This document shows, piece after piece, positions 1 through 9,566 of a stretch of DNA of 64,000 nt. The DNA lies in assembly GCA_019420905.1 (NCBI GenBank), contig JAHZGH010000011.1, positions 1-64,000 of the forward strand. Direction: 5' to 3'. A program made the position numbers and the translations under genes. The DNA comes from Succinivibrionaceae bacterium (lineage in GTDB: Bacteria; Pseudomonadota; Gammaproteobacteria; Enterobacterales; Succinivibrionaceae). Below the pieces are notes generated by a model. That model had not been told where the DNA came from. It worked only from the letters and a program-made list of their open reading frames with translations, and ran no database searches. Position 1 is the stretch's first letter. Every line of letters begins with the position of its first letter.

Positions 1-58
1 GATTATTTAATAAATATTATTAAATTTAAAATTTAATAATATTTATTACTATATAATC
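1..58. repeat. Long AT-only palindrome
   Basis: Bases 8-27 and 29-48 are perfect reverse complements around a single central base at 28. After a short asymmetric gap, bases 1-6 (GATTAT) pair with 53-58 (ATAATC), so the whole stretch can fold into one hairpin of about 26 base pairs. The stem is pure A/T except at its ends, and there is no adjacent T-run. It could be a weak terminator-like structure, a protein-binding site, or chance in very AT-rich DNA. The rest of the interval up to 207 shows no gene. Confidence 0.5.
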
Positions 59-207
59 AGACATATATAATATATTTTTGTATGCACGTAATATATATTC
101 TATATATCTTATTAAAATAGATTAAAGGGTAAAAACTAAAATAAAAACAACTTAAAATTTTACATTCACTCTTAATCTTCTTTTATGATATCTATCTAAG
201 ATAAAAA

Positions 208-1236
208 TTACATTCGACTGAGAAATTTTATGGTTTTTAAAGCTAATAATTTACTCTTCATCTTATTACGTTTATAATTGAGTAAGAGTAATAGATTATA
301 GAAAATTTTATTAAAAGCTAATACAAATAAATTAAATAAAGATATTTTATTTTTAAAGAAATCCAAAAATGTTAGTATCTCTTTTAATTGAATTCTTCTT
401 TCTTCATTTAAAGCATTCATATCCTTTAAATTAATTAAAGAATTAATTAATTCTTTAAAAGCCTTTTTCTGAAAAAAATCATGATCGTTAACAAAAAACT
501 GACTACAACTAATAAATAATTGTACATTTAAAAAATCTTGATCTATTTTTTGTAATTTTGACCATATTCCTTGCTCGTTATAATTATATACAGATTTAGG
601 TATATTACAAAAATGAGCTGGACCGCTTTTTAAATACCAAAACCATCTAAATCCATCCGCTTCAAAGGATCTAGGAAAAGGATATTTTAAAATTTCTGCA
701 AAATCTTTATTATAAGACTCTTTAAAATAAAGATTTCTATATATTACTCCGCTAGTTTGAACAAAAACACATTGTTTTCCTTTTTGGTAATCATCAAAAC
801 TAAAATCAAAAGACTTAATTTTAGAATTTACAAGCAAATCTTCTTTGAATTCTTTCAATAATTTTACATTATCCATATACATAGAAAAATTTTTATTAGA
901 TTCAAGAAAATCTACTGCTACTTGAAATTTATCTTCAGAAATATACCAATCGTCTGGATCCAATACACAAAAATAATCATATCCTTTTAAATAAAAATAC
1001 CCATTATACATAGATTTCAACAATTTTAAATTTTCTTGATTTCTATGAACAACAATTTTATTTCTATATTTATTTTCCAACTCTAATGCTAATTCATAAG
1101 ATCCATCAGAAGAACAATCATCGATTATAATTAATTTAAAATCAAAATTCGTTTTTTGCATCAAAATAGACATAACGGATTTATTCAAGGAATCTACATG
1201 ATTAAATAAAGGCATTAGACAAACTAAAGTTGGCAT
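208..1236 (-). CDS. Family 2 glycosyltransferase (GT-A fold)
   Basis: The 342-residue protein has a GT2 N-terminal domain. It opens with a beta strand ending in MPLFNH, carries the nucleotide-sugar motif DDCSSDGS at about residues 39-46, and has the metal-binding DPDD at about 93-96. GT2 enzymes transfer a sugar from a nucleotide donor to a lipid-linked or glycan acceptor on the cytoplasmic face of the membrane. The C-terminal third is lysine-rich with hydrophobic stretches and may contact the membrane. The start is an ATG with an AAGAGGG Shine-Dalgarno sequence about 7 bases upstream. It lies in very AT-rich DNA with other sugar-transfer genes, so a role in a surface polysaccharide is likely. 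Donor and acceptor cannot be read from sequence. Confidence 0.85.
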   Translation of the reverse strand: MPTLVCLMPLFNHVDSLNKSVMSILMQKTNFDFKLIIIDDCSSDGSYELALELENKYRNKIVVHRNQENLKLLKSMYNGYFYLKGYDYFCVLDPDDWYISEDKFQVAVDFLESNKNFSMYMDNVKLLKEFKEDLLVNSKIKSFDFSFDDYQKGKQCVFVQTSGVIYRNLYFKESYNKDFAEILKYPFPRSFEADGFRWFWYLKSGPAHFCNIPKSVYNYNEQGIWSKLQKIDQDFLNVQLFISCSQFFVNDHDFFQKKAFKELINSLINLKDMNALNEERRIQLKEILTFLDFFKNKISLFNLFVLAFNKIFYNLLLLLNYKRNKMKSKLLALKTIKFLSRM

Positions 1237-2064
1237 AAAATTCCCTCTTAAATAGAATTTTTCTAATTTAATAATTAAATTTAATAATCATAAGCTAAAC
1301 AGGTAAATTAAAATACATATAATTATATATGTATATGATATATTAAAAACTATGGTTTGAAATATAGATAACATCCCTATAATATATTATTAAATAATAT
1401 ATAAGTAGATATAAAATATTTTAATATTCGTTTTTAGCTTATTTTAAATAAATTTGGTTGTTCATATTTTGAAGCTTTATACAAGATATAAATACACTAA
1501 AAATTTATTCAGTAATTCTTCGTGTAACCACACAATAAAAAACTTTGAATATTTTATCTAATAATTACTTAGGTTAAGTCTATAAGAAAAGTCTAAAACT
1601 GATTATGATAACTGTAAAAAAATAAATCTATTCTATATTTAAAATTTCTTCTTTGCTGGTGCCTTTTATGAAATTAAAAAAAAATTATCCTTCAAAAAAA
1701 ATATATACTCATACAAAAGATCTCAATAAATATTAAGTATATTATTGAGCACGATTTATATTATTTTACTAAACTATAAAAAATTTGATAAATATTTCTC
1801 CCTTTTATTGCATAATATTAATTATCTATTATCACATTAATCCGTATTCATAAATATCTAAAATCATTTTTTTGTTGATTATACAAAATTTTTTATTTTT
1901 CTTTTAATCCTAATACATAGATATATGAACAAAAAAAATTTATTTATATATCAATATATAAAATATATATTGCATATTTAATTATCTCTATAACTACTAC
2001 CTTTTAATATAGAAGATTTTTATTTATCATATTACGATAAATTAGCCATAAAATTAAAATAAAT
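1237..2064. other. Gene-free AT-rich stretch
   Basis: This 828-base interval lies between a minus-strand glycosyltransferase start and the end of the isomerase gene. All frames are closed by frequent stops and base composition is extremely AT-rich. Several short AT palindromes occur, for example around 1380-1405. I see no recognisable gene remnant, RNA gene or convincing promoter; it may be the residue of deleted polysaccharide genes. Confidence 0.5.
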
Positions 2065-2451
2065 TTATTTCATCTTAAATTGCTCATAATCACGAATATA
2101 ATCACTCTCATCATAATGTTCACTTGCTAAAACTAAAATTACACAATCTTTAGAAAAGTTAGTAAATTCTCGCCAAATATTATGCTTTATATATAATCCT
2201 TGATGTGGATTACACAAATGTACTTTCTTTTGACTTTTCCCATCATCCAGAAAAAAATCACAACTTCCTGAAATACAAATAATTACTTGTTCTAATTTTC
2301 GATGTGCATGACGCCCTCTAACAGCATTAAATCTAGTTCCCCAAATATAATAAATTCTCTTAATATCAAAAGGAATATCTTGACTCCCCTCTATAGGTAC
2401 CAAATTTCCTTCATAATCACCTTTTACTATAAAATCAATTAATTCATACAT
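2065..2451 (-). CDS. dTDP-4-oxo-6-deoxyglucose 3,4-oxoisomerase, FdtA/QdtA family
   Basis: This is a 128-residue cupin of the FdtA/QdtA (WxcM-like) family, which moves the keto group of dTDP-4-keto-6-deoxyglucose from C4 to C3. Visible signatures are a conserved IYYIWG strand at about 33-38, followed by GRHAH with the paired histidines at about 48 and 50 that line the active site in the family. The start is placed at ATG 2451, not at the longer upstream possibility, because a GGGAGG Shine-Dalgarno sequence sits at 2461-2466 with good spacing. Resulting length matches the family. It is divergent from the QdtB-like aminotransferase, its expected next enzyme. Whether the product is the Fuc3N or Qui3N branch cannot be decided by eye. 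Confidence 0.88.
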   Translation of the reverse strand: MYELIDFIVKGDYEGNLVPIEGSQDIPFDIKRIYYIWGTRFNAVRGRHAHRKLEQVIICISGSCDFFLDDGKSQKKVHLCNPHQGLYIKHNIWREFTNFSKDCVILVLASEHYDESDYIRDYEQFKMK

Positions 2452-2672
2452 TATTAGAACCTCCCAAGACATATACCTTTTCATATATTCTATAACATAT
2501 TTTTTATTTATATGTAACATTACATTCGTTAATATATGGCTTATTATTTAATAATAAAAAATTATATTACATCCCAAATGAATTATTTAAGAAGTATAAT
2601 AATAAGAATTAGTTATCATTTAATCTTATGTGGATTGTCTATAAAAAAGAATTTTAAATATAAGTATATTTT
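2452..2672. promoter_or_regulatory. Divergent intergenic region, isomerase/aminotransferase
   Basis: The 221 bases between the divergent isomerase and aminotransferase genes must hold promoters for both. The sequence is very AT-rich, so candidate -10 boxes abound and none can be singled out. The only firm element is the GGGAGG ribosome-binding site of the isomerase at 2461-2466. No clear Shine-Dalgarno precedes the aminotransferase. Confidence 0.4.
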
Positions 2673-3764
2673 ATGATTAAATTTTTAAATTTAGAAAAAA
2701 TAAATAATCGTTTTAGATCTCAAATTGATCTTAAGATTAAGGAAATTTTAAATTGCGGCTGGTATTTGCATGGCAAGGAAAACGATACTTTTTGCAAAGA
2801 TTTCGCAAAATATTGTGGAACAAAATTTGCTATAGGTGTTGCAAATGGCTTAGATGCACTAAAACTTATCATAAAGGCGTACGACTTTGGTACTGGAGAT
2901 GAAATTATAGTACCTGCCAATACTTTCATAGCAACAATATTATCGATAACAGAAAATAACTGTACTCCTGTCCTAATAGAACCAGATATAAACAATTATT
3001 GTATAAATCCTGATTCGATTGAAGAAAAAATTACTCCAAAAACAAAAGCTATTATAGTAGTCCATTTATATGGACAAGCTGCTCCTATGGATAAAATTTG
3101 GAAAATAGCAAAAAAATATAATTTAAAAATTATTGAAGATGCAGCTCAAGCTCATGGAGCCTCATATAAAGGAAAAAAAGTAGGTTCTTTAGGAGATGCT
3201 GCAGCTTTTTCTTTTTATCCAGGTAAGAATTTAGGCGCTCTTGGAGATGCTGGAGGAATTACAACAAATGATGAAGTCTTATTTAATAAAATAAAAGCTT
3301 TAGCAAATTATGGATCAGATAGAAAATATCACCATATTTATAAGGGCGTAAATTCAAGACTTGATGAAATTCAAGCTGCAGTTCTTGATATAAAATTAAA
3401 ATATTTAGATGAAGATAATAACAAGCGACGAATAATTGCTAAATATTATAGAGAAAATATAAAAAACAAATATATTGTATTACCTAACACTTATGAAGAA
3501 TTGTCTCATGTGTGGCATATATTTGCTGTTAGAACTAAATATAGAAATAAGCTTCAAAAATATCTCTTAGATAATGGGGTAGAAACGAATATTCACTATC
3601 CTACGCCTCCGCACAAACAATTAGCTTATAAAGAGATGTCTAATGGAATATATCCTATAACAGAAAAAATTCACGAAGAAATTTTATCCTTGCCTATTTC
3701 TCCCGTATTATCATACGAAGAAGTTGAAAAAGTTGTTACCTTAATTAATAAATTCAATCATTAA
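2673..3764 (+). CDS. dTDP-3-oxo-6-deoxyhexose aminotransferase, FdtB/QdtB family
   Basis: This 363-residue protein belongs to the DegT/DnrJ/EryC1 family of PLP-dependent sugar aminotransferases. The PLP lysine is in FYPGKNLG (about Lys185), with the cofactor-contacting EDAAQAHG at about 155-162 and the family-typical NYGSDRKYHH and NSRLDEIQAA segments after it. FdtB/QdtB enzymes use glutamate to aminate C3 of the dTDP-3-keto sugar made by the FdtA/QdtA isomerase, which is encoded divergently next door, giving dTDP-Fuc3N or dTDP-Qui3N. Only 4 bases separate it from the following glycosyltransferase, so they are probably co-transcribed. The third enzyme, an N-acetyltransferase, appears about 15 kb away and is interrupted. 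Confidence 0.9.
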   Translation: MIKFLNLEKINNRFRSQIDLKIKEILNCGWYLHGKENDTFCKDFAKYCGTKFAIGVANGLDALKLIIKAYDFGTGDEIIVPANTFIATILSITENNCTPVLIEPDINNYCINPDSIEEKITPKTKAIIVVHLYGQAAPMDKIWKIAKKYNLKIIEDAAQAHGASYKGKKVGSLGDAAAFSFYPGKNLGALGDAGGITTNDEVLFNKIKALANYGSDRKYHHIYKGVNSRLDEIQAAVLDIKLKYLDEDNNKRRIIAKYYRENIKNKYIVLPNTYEELSHVWHIFAVRTKYRNKLQKYLLDNGVETNIHYPTPPHKQLAYKEMSNGIYPITEKIHEEILSLPISPVLSYEEVEKVVTLINKFNH

Positions 3765-3768
3765 AATT

Positions 3769-4722
3769 ATGAAAGATACTCCTCTTATATCTGTTTTGAT
3801 TCCTGCATATAATCACGAGAAATATGTTAAGGAAGCAATTTATTCAATAATAAATCAAACTTATAATAATATAGAGTTAATCATAATTAATGATGGTTCT
3901 ACAGATAATACTTGGGAAAAAATTTTATCCCTACAAGATAAATGTAAAAAAAAGTTAACAAATTTTATATGTATAAATCAATCTAACCACGGTGTATCTT
4001 ATACATTAAATAAATTAGCTTCTTTTGCAAAAGGTAAATATATATATATCATGGCTTCTGATGATAAAGCTGAACCTGAGGCATTAGAAATTCTTTCTGA
4101 AGAAGCTATTAAATATAATTATGTTTTAACTGTTGGGGATAATGCAATTATTGATAGTGATTCAAATATTGTTGGATGGGATAATAAAAGAAACATAGTA
4201 AATTTAAATATAGCAAAATATAAAACATTTGCTTCTTTTCTAATGCAAGATCATAGTGTAATCAGAAATTTTAACACAGATAAATTTGGGTCATACGAAA
4301 CTTTGTTAAAAGGAAATTACATACCAAACGGATATTTGATAAATAAAGAAGCTTATGATAAAACAGGAGGATATCCTAAGATTAAATTACTAGAAGACTA
4401 TTATTTAAATTTACAACTTTCAAAATTAGGCAAGTTTAAATATATAGATAAGGTTTTATTTTATTATAGATGGCATTCTGCTAATTCTATAAAACAAACT
4501 AAAAAAATGATCAATTTAGAATCCGTTACTTATGAGATCGAACGAAAAAAAATAAAAAACACTAATTTTGAAAAAATTTTCTACAAATCAACTTTAATTT
4601 ACTCTAAATCTATTAACTTTTTAAAATATATAAAAATTATTAAAAATAAATATAGATTTGGCAAAGAATATTTACTTATTATTTTTAATAAAAAAATATG
4701 CTTATATAAAAATTATAAATAA
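3769..4722 (+). CDS. Family 2 glycosyltransferase
   Basis: The 317-residue protein begins with a typical GT2 domain: SVLIPAYNHEKY, NDGSTDNT at about 41-48, and the metal-site SDDK at about 96-99. LLEDYYLNLQL around residue 208 fits the catalytic-base (ED-type) region of the fold. It follows the aminotransferase by 4 bases and probably transfers a sugar during assembly of the same polysaccharide repeat unit. Base composition is extremely AT-rich and codon use is AAA/ATT/TTA-dominated, unlike genes beyond 7 kb, consistent with horizontal acquisition. Substrate unknown. Confidence 0.87.
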   Translation: MKDTPLISVLIPAYNHEKYVKEAIYSIINQTYNNIELIIINDGSTDNTWEKILSLQDKCKKKLTNFICINQSNHGVSYTLNKLASFAKGKYIYIMASDDKAEPEALEILSEEAIKYNYVLTVGDNAIIDSDSNIVGWDNKRNIVNLNIAKYKTFASFLMQDHSVIRNFNTDKFGSYETLLKGNYIPNGYLINKEAYDKTGGYPKIKLLEDYYLNLQLSKLGKFKYIDKVLFYYRWHSANSIKQTKKMINLESVTYEIERKKIKNTNFEKIFYKSTLIYSKSINFLKYIKIIKNKYRFGKEYLLIIFNKKICLYKNYK

Positions 4723-4860
4723 TTATTTATTTTTAATAAGTTAATTATGTTCTTAAAAAAAACAAAATCTTTTTGTTGTTATATATTTTGAAATAAAAAA
4801 ACATAATTTAAAGTATATTTAATCATAATATTGTTAATTAAAAATAGAGAATCATAATTT

Positions 4861-5721
4861 ATGGCTCCTAAAGTATCAGTGTTAATGCCTGTCTATAAAA
4901 CAAATAAAGAATTTTTAATTGATTCTATAAAAAGCATTCTTAATCAAACCTTTAAAGATTTTGAATTTATAATCCTTGATGATTGTCCTAAAGAGCCTAG
5001 AGAAGATATCGTTAAATCTTTTGATGATAATAGAATTAAATACTATAAAAATGAAAAAAATTTAGGCATTAGTGCAAGCAGAAATAAGCTCATTGATCTA
5101 GCTTCTGGGGAATACCTTGCTGTTTTCGATCATGATGATATCTCTCTACCTGATAGACTAGAAAAAGAAGTCAAATTTCTTGATGAAAATAAAAGTGTAG
5201 GTGTTGTTAGTTGCCAAATGAAATTTATGCATTCAAATTATATAACACCTTATCCATGCACAAATCAGCTTATCAAAGGGACAATGCTTAATTTATGCTG
5301 TATTGCTCATACAGCGTCTATGATCAGAAAATCAGTCCTGTTAAAAAATAACATAAGATATGAAGAAGAATATTCTCCTTGTGAAGATTATATGTTATGG
5401 GCAAGACTTATGGACGTAACATTGTTCCATAATCTTAATGAAATATTAGTTTTATATAGAGACAGCGATCAAAACACAAGTCATAATTCAGCCGCAATTA
5501 TGAGTGATAAAACCACCCTTATAAGAGAAATGCTACTAGCTAAACATCCTTATATTAAGCAATTATCTTTAAGAAAATATGTCTATATAAAATTTATCTT
5601 CGGCATACCTTTATTAAAAATACGTACTACGTTATCAAGCAAAAAATATTATTTATTTGGAGCTATTCCACTTCTTCAAATAAAAGAGGAATATAAAGAC
5701 TCACATCCAAATGGCATATAA
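4861..5721 (+). CDS. Family 2 glycosyltransferase
   Basis: This 286-residue protein is a GT2 enzyme with VSVLMPVYKTN at the start, LDDCPKEPRED at about 39-49 and the metal-binding DHDD at about 90-93. CEDYMLWARL near residue 178 matches the acceptor/catalytic-base segment common in bacterial capsule and O-antigen GT2 enzymes. It lies 138 bases after the previous glycosyltransferase, in a gap with no clear terminator, and ends 3 bases before the stop of the convergent GT8 gene. Donor and acceptor cannot be assigned. Its base composition is less extreme than its left neighbours. Confidence 0.87.
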   Translation: MAPKVSVLMPVYKTNKEFLIDSIKSILNQTFKDFEFIILDDCPKEPREDIVKSFDDNRIKYYKNEKNLGISASRNKLIDLASGEYLAVFDHDDISLPDRLEKEVKFLDENKSVGVVSCQMKFMHSNYITPYPCTNQLIKGTMLNLCCIAHTASMIRKSVLLKNNIRYEEEYSPCEDYMLWARLMDVTLFHNLNEILVLYRDSDQNTSHNSAAIMSDKTTLIREMLLAKHPYIKQLSLRKYVYIKFIFGIPLLKIRTTLSSKKYYLFGAIPLLQIKEEYKDSHPNGI

Positions 5722-5724
5722 TTA

Positions 5725-6612
5725 TTAAGATCTTTTCTTAAAAAAGAAAGAATAAATTGGGAAAATAGAAATCATATCATTATAAAAAGCTGTTTTTTTA
5801 GCATATTTCCAAAAAGCTTTCATACCAATATGATTTGATTTCATTCTTTCAATTTTTAATGGGTGGCATAACCATGGTTTTTTACCACCTTCAAAATGGC
5901 GAATTACACAATCAACTAACTTGCCATTTTTATAATGTTTACGCGCACGAGGTGCCGTAACAACATATTTTTCATCTAACTGCTGATAATCTCCAGCAAA
6001 TGCATAATTCAATAAATCTTGATCTGGAAACTTAAGCTTATCCCTAAGAATTGGTTCTATATCTAAAATCTTTTGGGTAAGATTATTTTGTCTCCACTTT
6101 TCAAGATCCATTAACAATAATCCTGAACTAAAATACTTATGATCTTTTGTTATTCCTAAACGCGCTAAATTTTCTTTATTATGCCCTCTTTCTTCCATAT
6201 GATCTTCCCAAACAGCTCCTATCGTATAACCATTTAAAGATTCTTCATATAGTTCTGTAATATCAGACATAAATATGACATCGACATCTGTATATATAGC
6301 TTTTTTTATATCTGTTTTTAGTAATGGAATAAAAATTCGTCCATACATTGCCTTTGAAAAATGGCAGCAGGTCTTAAAATCCTTTAGAAAACTCTCTACA
6401 TCAAAAGATAACCATTCAATGGAAAAATTTTTATAAATATCCTTTAACTGTCCTACTTTTTTCTTAGTTTCCTCTTTAACACCGCAATCTATTACAAAAA
6501 TCTGCACAAAATTGTTAGTATTTTCACAAATAGAAGCAATGCAGGTAGCTGCATAAGGAGCATAACCTTCATCAAAAGACATAAAAACAGGTATGTTTAG
6601 CGAATTTTCCAT
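5725..6612 (-). CDS. Family 8 glycosyltransferase (LPS galactosyl/glucosyltransferase-like)
   Basis: The 295-residue protein is a GT8 retaining glycosyltransferase of the kind that adds glucose or galactose in LPS outer-core and related glycans. The N-terminal IPVFMSFDEGYAPYAA strand is typical. The metal-binding DxD is DVD at about 109-111 in the YTDVDVIF motif, and the late HFEGGKKPW (about 238) supplies the expected histidine and lysine. It is convergent with the upstream GT2 gene and only 14 bases follow the exonuclease gene, so it may be read through from that gene. The Shine-Dalgarno is weak. Confidence 0.87.
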   Translation of the reverse strand: MENSLNIPVFMSFDEGYAPYAATCIASICENTNNFVQIFVIDCGVKEETKKKVGQLKDIYKNFSIEWLSFDVESFLKDFKTCCHFSKAMYGRIFIPLLKTDIKKAIYTDVDVIFMSDITELYEESLNGYTIGAVWEDHMEERGHNKENLARLGITKDHKYFSSGLLLMDLEKWRQNNLTQKILDIEPILRDKLKFPDQDLLNYAFAGDYQQLDEKYVVTAPRARKHYKNGKLVDCVIRHFEGGKKPWLCHPLKIERMKSNHIGMKAFWKYAKKTAFYNDMISIFPIYSFFFKKRS

Positions 6613-6626
6613 TTTAATTATTTTGC

Positions 6627-7535
6627 CTATTTCTGTTTATATCTGCTCTTTGCATTGAGTTCTTTTATTTCAGCATAAAACTCAACCTTAGACTGTAAGG
6701 AAAGTTCCAAATTTTGCTGCTTCTGCTGAATTTTTTCTAAATTTTTATCAAAGCAGTACCAATATTTATCTTGTCCAAAACCATCAAATCTTAAGCCAAG
6801 CTTTTTAAGTTCAGAAGTCTTTCCAAAGAAATTTCCCCTCACAATAAGCTTGTAGGTAGAAGTATTAGAGCTCTCAATTAAAGCTTTTAATGCCTCTGGC
6901 TTTACATATAAAAGCCATAACAAGGCCAAGCAATCAACATACGCTCTATGAGCTTCATAAAACCAGCCGTTAGCAATATTTAAATACTCAAGCTTATAGC
7001 CGTTATAACCATAATCCTTCCAAGGAATTTCCTCTAAGCTGCAGGCCCAGGATAAATCCTGCAGTGTAGAAAATCTCCTATCAAAAAAAGCTCTGTCAAA
7101 GGAAGCATTGTGAGCGACAATAAGAGTATTTCTTGATAAAAAAGATACAATCTCGTCATCATTAAAATGACGTCCTGCAACCATATCATCTGTTATATGT
7201 GTAAGCTTCTGCACTTCCATAGGAATAGGCTTGCCTGGATCTTCAAAGGCATCATAAACCTTATCTACAGATAAAATTATATTTCTGTCTGCAGAGCAAA
7301 CAGCCTTAACCATGCCAAGTTCAATGATTTTATCAGTGTCTTTGTTGATGCCTGTAGTTTCAGTATCTAAAAAAACCAGACTAAAAACTTTTTCCCCTAC
7401 CTCAGCTTCATTGAGCTTTATAGGAAATTTTTCCTCCATACCCGCTATAGTCAAGGGGATCCTTTGCAACAGCCTATAATTTTCAGGATGATTACGAATA
7501 TTATCAAATAACTCTAAAGGGAAAATATCGCTCAC
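6627..7535 (-). CDS. DEDDh 3'-5' exonuclease domain protein (DnaQ-like)
   Basis: The 302-residue protein carries an RNase T/DnaQ exonuclease fold. Exo I is FLDTETTG with Asp57 and Glu59, Exo II is HNASFDRAFF, and Exo III is HRAYVD, so the five acidic/histidine DEDDh residues all look present. Two short flanking regions are extra: about 50 residues before the domain and about 100 after it, the latter with a small KLGLRFDGFG segment and a charged coiled-coil-like tail. Such proteins trim 3' DNA or RNA ends; the specific role is unknown. The start is GTG, supported by AAGGA 7 bases upstream. It lacks the polymerase-binding features needed to call it the DNA polymerase III epsilon subunit. Confidence 0.8.
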   Translation of the reverse strand: MSDIFPLELFDNIRNHPENYRLLQRIPLTIAGMEEKFPIKLNEAEVGEKVFSLVFLDTETTGINKDTDKIIELGMVKAVCSADRNIILSVDKVYDAFEDPGKPIPMEVQKLTHITDDMVAGRHFNDDEIVSFLSRNTLIVAHNASFDRAFFDRRFSTLQDLSWACSLEEIPWKDYGYNGYKLEYLNIANGWFYEAHRAYVDCLALLWLLYVKPEALKALIESSNTSTYKLIVRGNFFGKTSELKKLGLRFDGFGQDKYWYCFDKNLEKIQQKQQNLELSLQSKVEFYAEIKELNAKSRYKQK

Positions 7536-7557
7536 AAATAATCCTTAGCTCAAAAAT

Positions 7558-9195
7558 TTAAGCCAATCCTGCAATTTTAATAGTTTGATAGCTGCCTGAA
7601 AGCACATAAACTCTATCATAGCCCATACCGGCAAGCATTCTTGCTGCATAAAAAGCAGTTTGTCCTACCATGCAGGTAAAGATAATATCTTTATCTTTAG
7701 GCATTTCTGCAAGGCGATCTCTCAACTGCATTAAAGGAATATTTATAGATCTCTCATAATGTCCCTGCTCATAAACATCACGAGGTCTTACATCGACGAT
7801 TAAAGCATCTTTAAATTTAGTCTCAAGCTCATCAAATCTTGCAACCTGCATCAAGCCGTCACAGACATTCTGCGCTACTGCACCTAAAATACAAACAGCA
7901 TCTCGGCTGGCACCTACCGGTGGAGCATAGGCATGCTCATGTGAAACTAAGTCATCAACATCACCTTTAAATTGCAGTAAGGAACTTATAACCTCGATGG
8001 TTTTAACGGCATCTCCATTACCACAGGCCTGGGCACCTAAGATCTCCCTTGTATTCTTATTAAATACGAGCTTGCAATGAACCATTGTAGAATTAGGATA
8101 AAAACCTGGGGTTGATAATGTATGAGTCCAGACTGCACAAATATTTTCATAGCCAAGCTTATGAGCCATTTCCTCAGATAAGCCTGTAGAAGCTGCTACC
8201 ATATCAAAAATCTTGCATGCAGAGGTTCCCAAAACTCCTTTAAACGGATGATTTTTACCAATTAAAAAGCCTGATAAAGCACGAACCTGCTTACTGATAG
8301 GACCAGCTAAGGCTAAAGCTGTATCTTTATTGGTAATGGCATTCTTAACCTGGATAACATCACCAACAGCAAAAATATCTTTATCTGAGGTTTGCATATG
8401 CTCATCTGTTACGATATGTCCAAAAGGACCTACCTTTAAATTAGCCTTAACAGCTAACTCTGAGTTAGGAGCAATACCCATACCTACAATTACAAGATCT
8501 GCATCAAAGTTCTGCTTATCAGTAATTACTGTAAGAGAGCCATCTGCCTGTTTCTTTAAATCATTAAGTCTTGTATTAACATGAACTTTAACGCCCTTTT
8601 GCTCTAAGCTCTGACAAATATAATTTGACATTTCCTTATCAAAGGAAGGCATTATATGAGGAGCTGCCTCAATAAGATCTACTTCTATACCGCGATGAGA
8701 CAGGTTTTCAGCTGTTTCAAGACCTATAAAGCCTCCGCCAATAACTACAGCTTTTTTGATCTTACCTTGAAGCTTAGCCATAATAGCATCAGTATCTGCA
8801 ATAGTGCGCAAGGCATAAACACCTTCAACATTTCGAGCAAAATCAGGCATCTTAGGATTAGCGCCAGGGGCTAAAATAAGCTTATCATAAGGAATCTTCT
8901 CTTCCTTTCCGTTAGAAACAACAGTAACTAAATGTTCATTAGGGTCGATAGCTACTGCTTCAGTATCGATTCTCAAATCCAGCTTGAATTTCTTTCTCAG
9001 CTCATTTGCAGATACAGCAAAAAGCTGCTCACGATGCGGAACTACTCCGCCTAAATAATAAGGCAGCGCACAATTTGCAAAAGATGGCCAGGAAGTCTTT
9101 TCAATCACTGTGATTTCAGCTTTTTCAAATAATCTGCGTAAACGAGTAGCACAAGCTGCACCGCCAGCAACACCGCCAATAATTACAAATTTCAT
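7558..9195 (-). CDS. CoA-disulfide reductase / FAD-dependent oxidoreductase with C-terminal rhodanese domain
   Basis: This 545-residue protein is a fusion of a pyridine-nucleotide-disulfide oxidoreductase and a rhodanese domain. The FAD-binding GGVAGGAACA lies at residues 7-16, and NCALPYY holds the single redox cysteine (Cys42) typical of CoA-disulfide reductases and NADH peroxidases. A second dinucleotide fold has VVIGGGFIGLE. The last 100 residues form the rhodanese domain with a CMVGQT active-site loop (about Cys508). Family members reduce CoA disulfide or persulfides with NAD(P)H. The start is ATG 9195; the longer GTG possibility overlaps its own ribosome-binding site (AAGGTG). It is divergent from cysK, which fits a thiol or sulfur role. 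Confidence 0.85.
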   Translation of the reverse strand: MKFVIIGGVAGGAACATRLRRLFEKAEITVIEKTSWPSFANCALPYYLGGVVPHREQLFAVSANELRKKFKLDLRIDTEAVAIDPNEHLVTVVSNGKEEKIPYDKLILAPGANPKMPDFARNVEGVYALRTIADTDAIMAKLQGKIKKAVVIGGGFIGLETAENLSHRGIEVDLIEAAPHIMPSFDKEMSNYICQSLEQKGVKVHVNTRLNDLKKQADGSLTVITDKQNFDADLVIVGMGIAPNSELAVKANLKVGPFGHIVTDEHMQTSDKDIFAVGDVIQVKNAITNKDTALALAGPISKQVRALSGFLIGKNHPFKGVLGTSACKIFDMVAASTGLSEEMAHKLGYENICAVWTHTLSTPGFYPNSTMVHCKLVFNKNTREILGAQACGNGDAVKTIEVISSLLQFKGDVDDLVSHEHAYAPPVGASRDAVCILGAVAQNVCDGLMQVARFDELETKFKDALIVDVRPRDVYEQGHYERSINIPLMQLRDRLAEMPKDKDIIFTCMVGQTAFYAARMLAGMGYDRVYVLSGSYQTIKIAGLA

Positions 9196-9566
9196 GTTCA
9201 GCACCTTATATTACGTATTCAAATTTAAGCAAATCTCTAAGAAAACAAATTAAATCATATATTGTTTTCTTTATCATAAAATTGAGAATAAAGAGCAAAT
9301 TTAACTACATATTTTAAACAAAACTTCATTAAAAAATCTCTTTAAGCGCACTATTTGTAAAAATACTTTATGTAATAAAATTTTTATAAAACAAGCTATT
9401 GTATTATTTTTTATTTAATTAACCTATTTTTGTAATTTATAAATAATCATATATACATTCTTATAATGAACTCATATGAGACATTGAATAAAAAACTTTA
9501 AAAAATCAAGCTCCTGTGCTTAACTATTTTCATCTTATAAAGAATAAACATAAAAACGAGGCTTAC
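9196..9566. promoter_or_regulatory. Divergent promoter region between CoA-disulfide reductase and cysK
   Basis: This 371-base AT-rich interval separates two divergent genes and should contain both promoters. The only clear elements are the ribosome-binding sites: AAGGTG (minus) before the reductase and a CGAGGC just before cysK. No operator or riboswitch could be recognised. Confidence 0.4.

Noticed and set aside
1237..2064. Possible tRNA or small RNA in the AT-rich gap
   Set aside because: No cloverleaf or conserved T-loop sequence (GGTTCAAATCC-like) is present.
2452..2520. Extended start of the isomerase gene
   Set aside because: The longer frame lacks a ribosome-binding site, while GGGAGG fits the ATG at 2451 and gives the family length.
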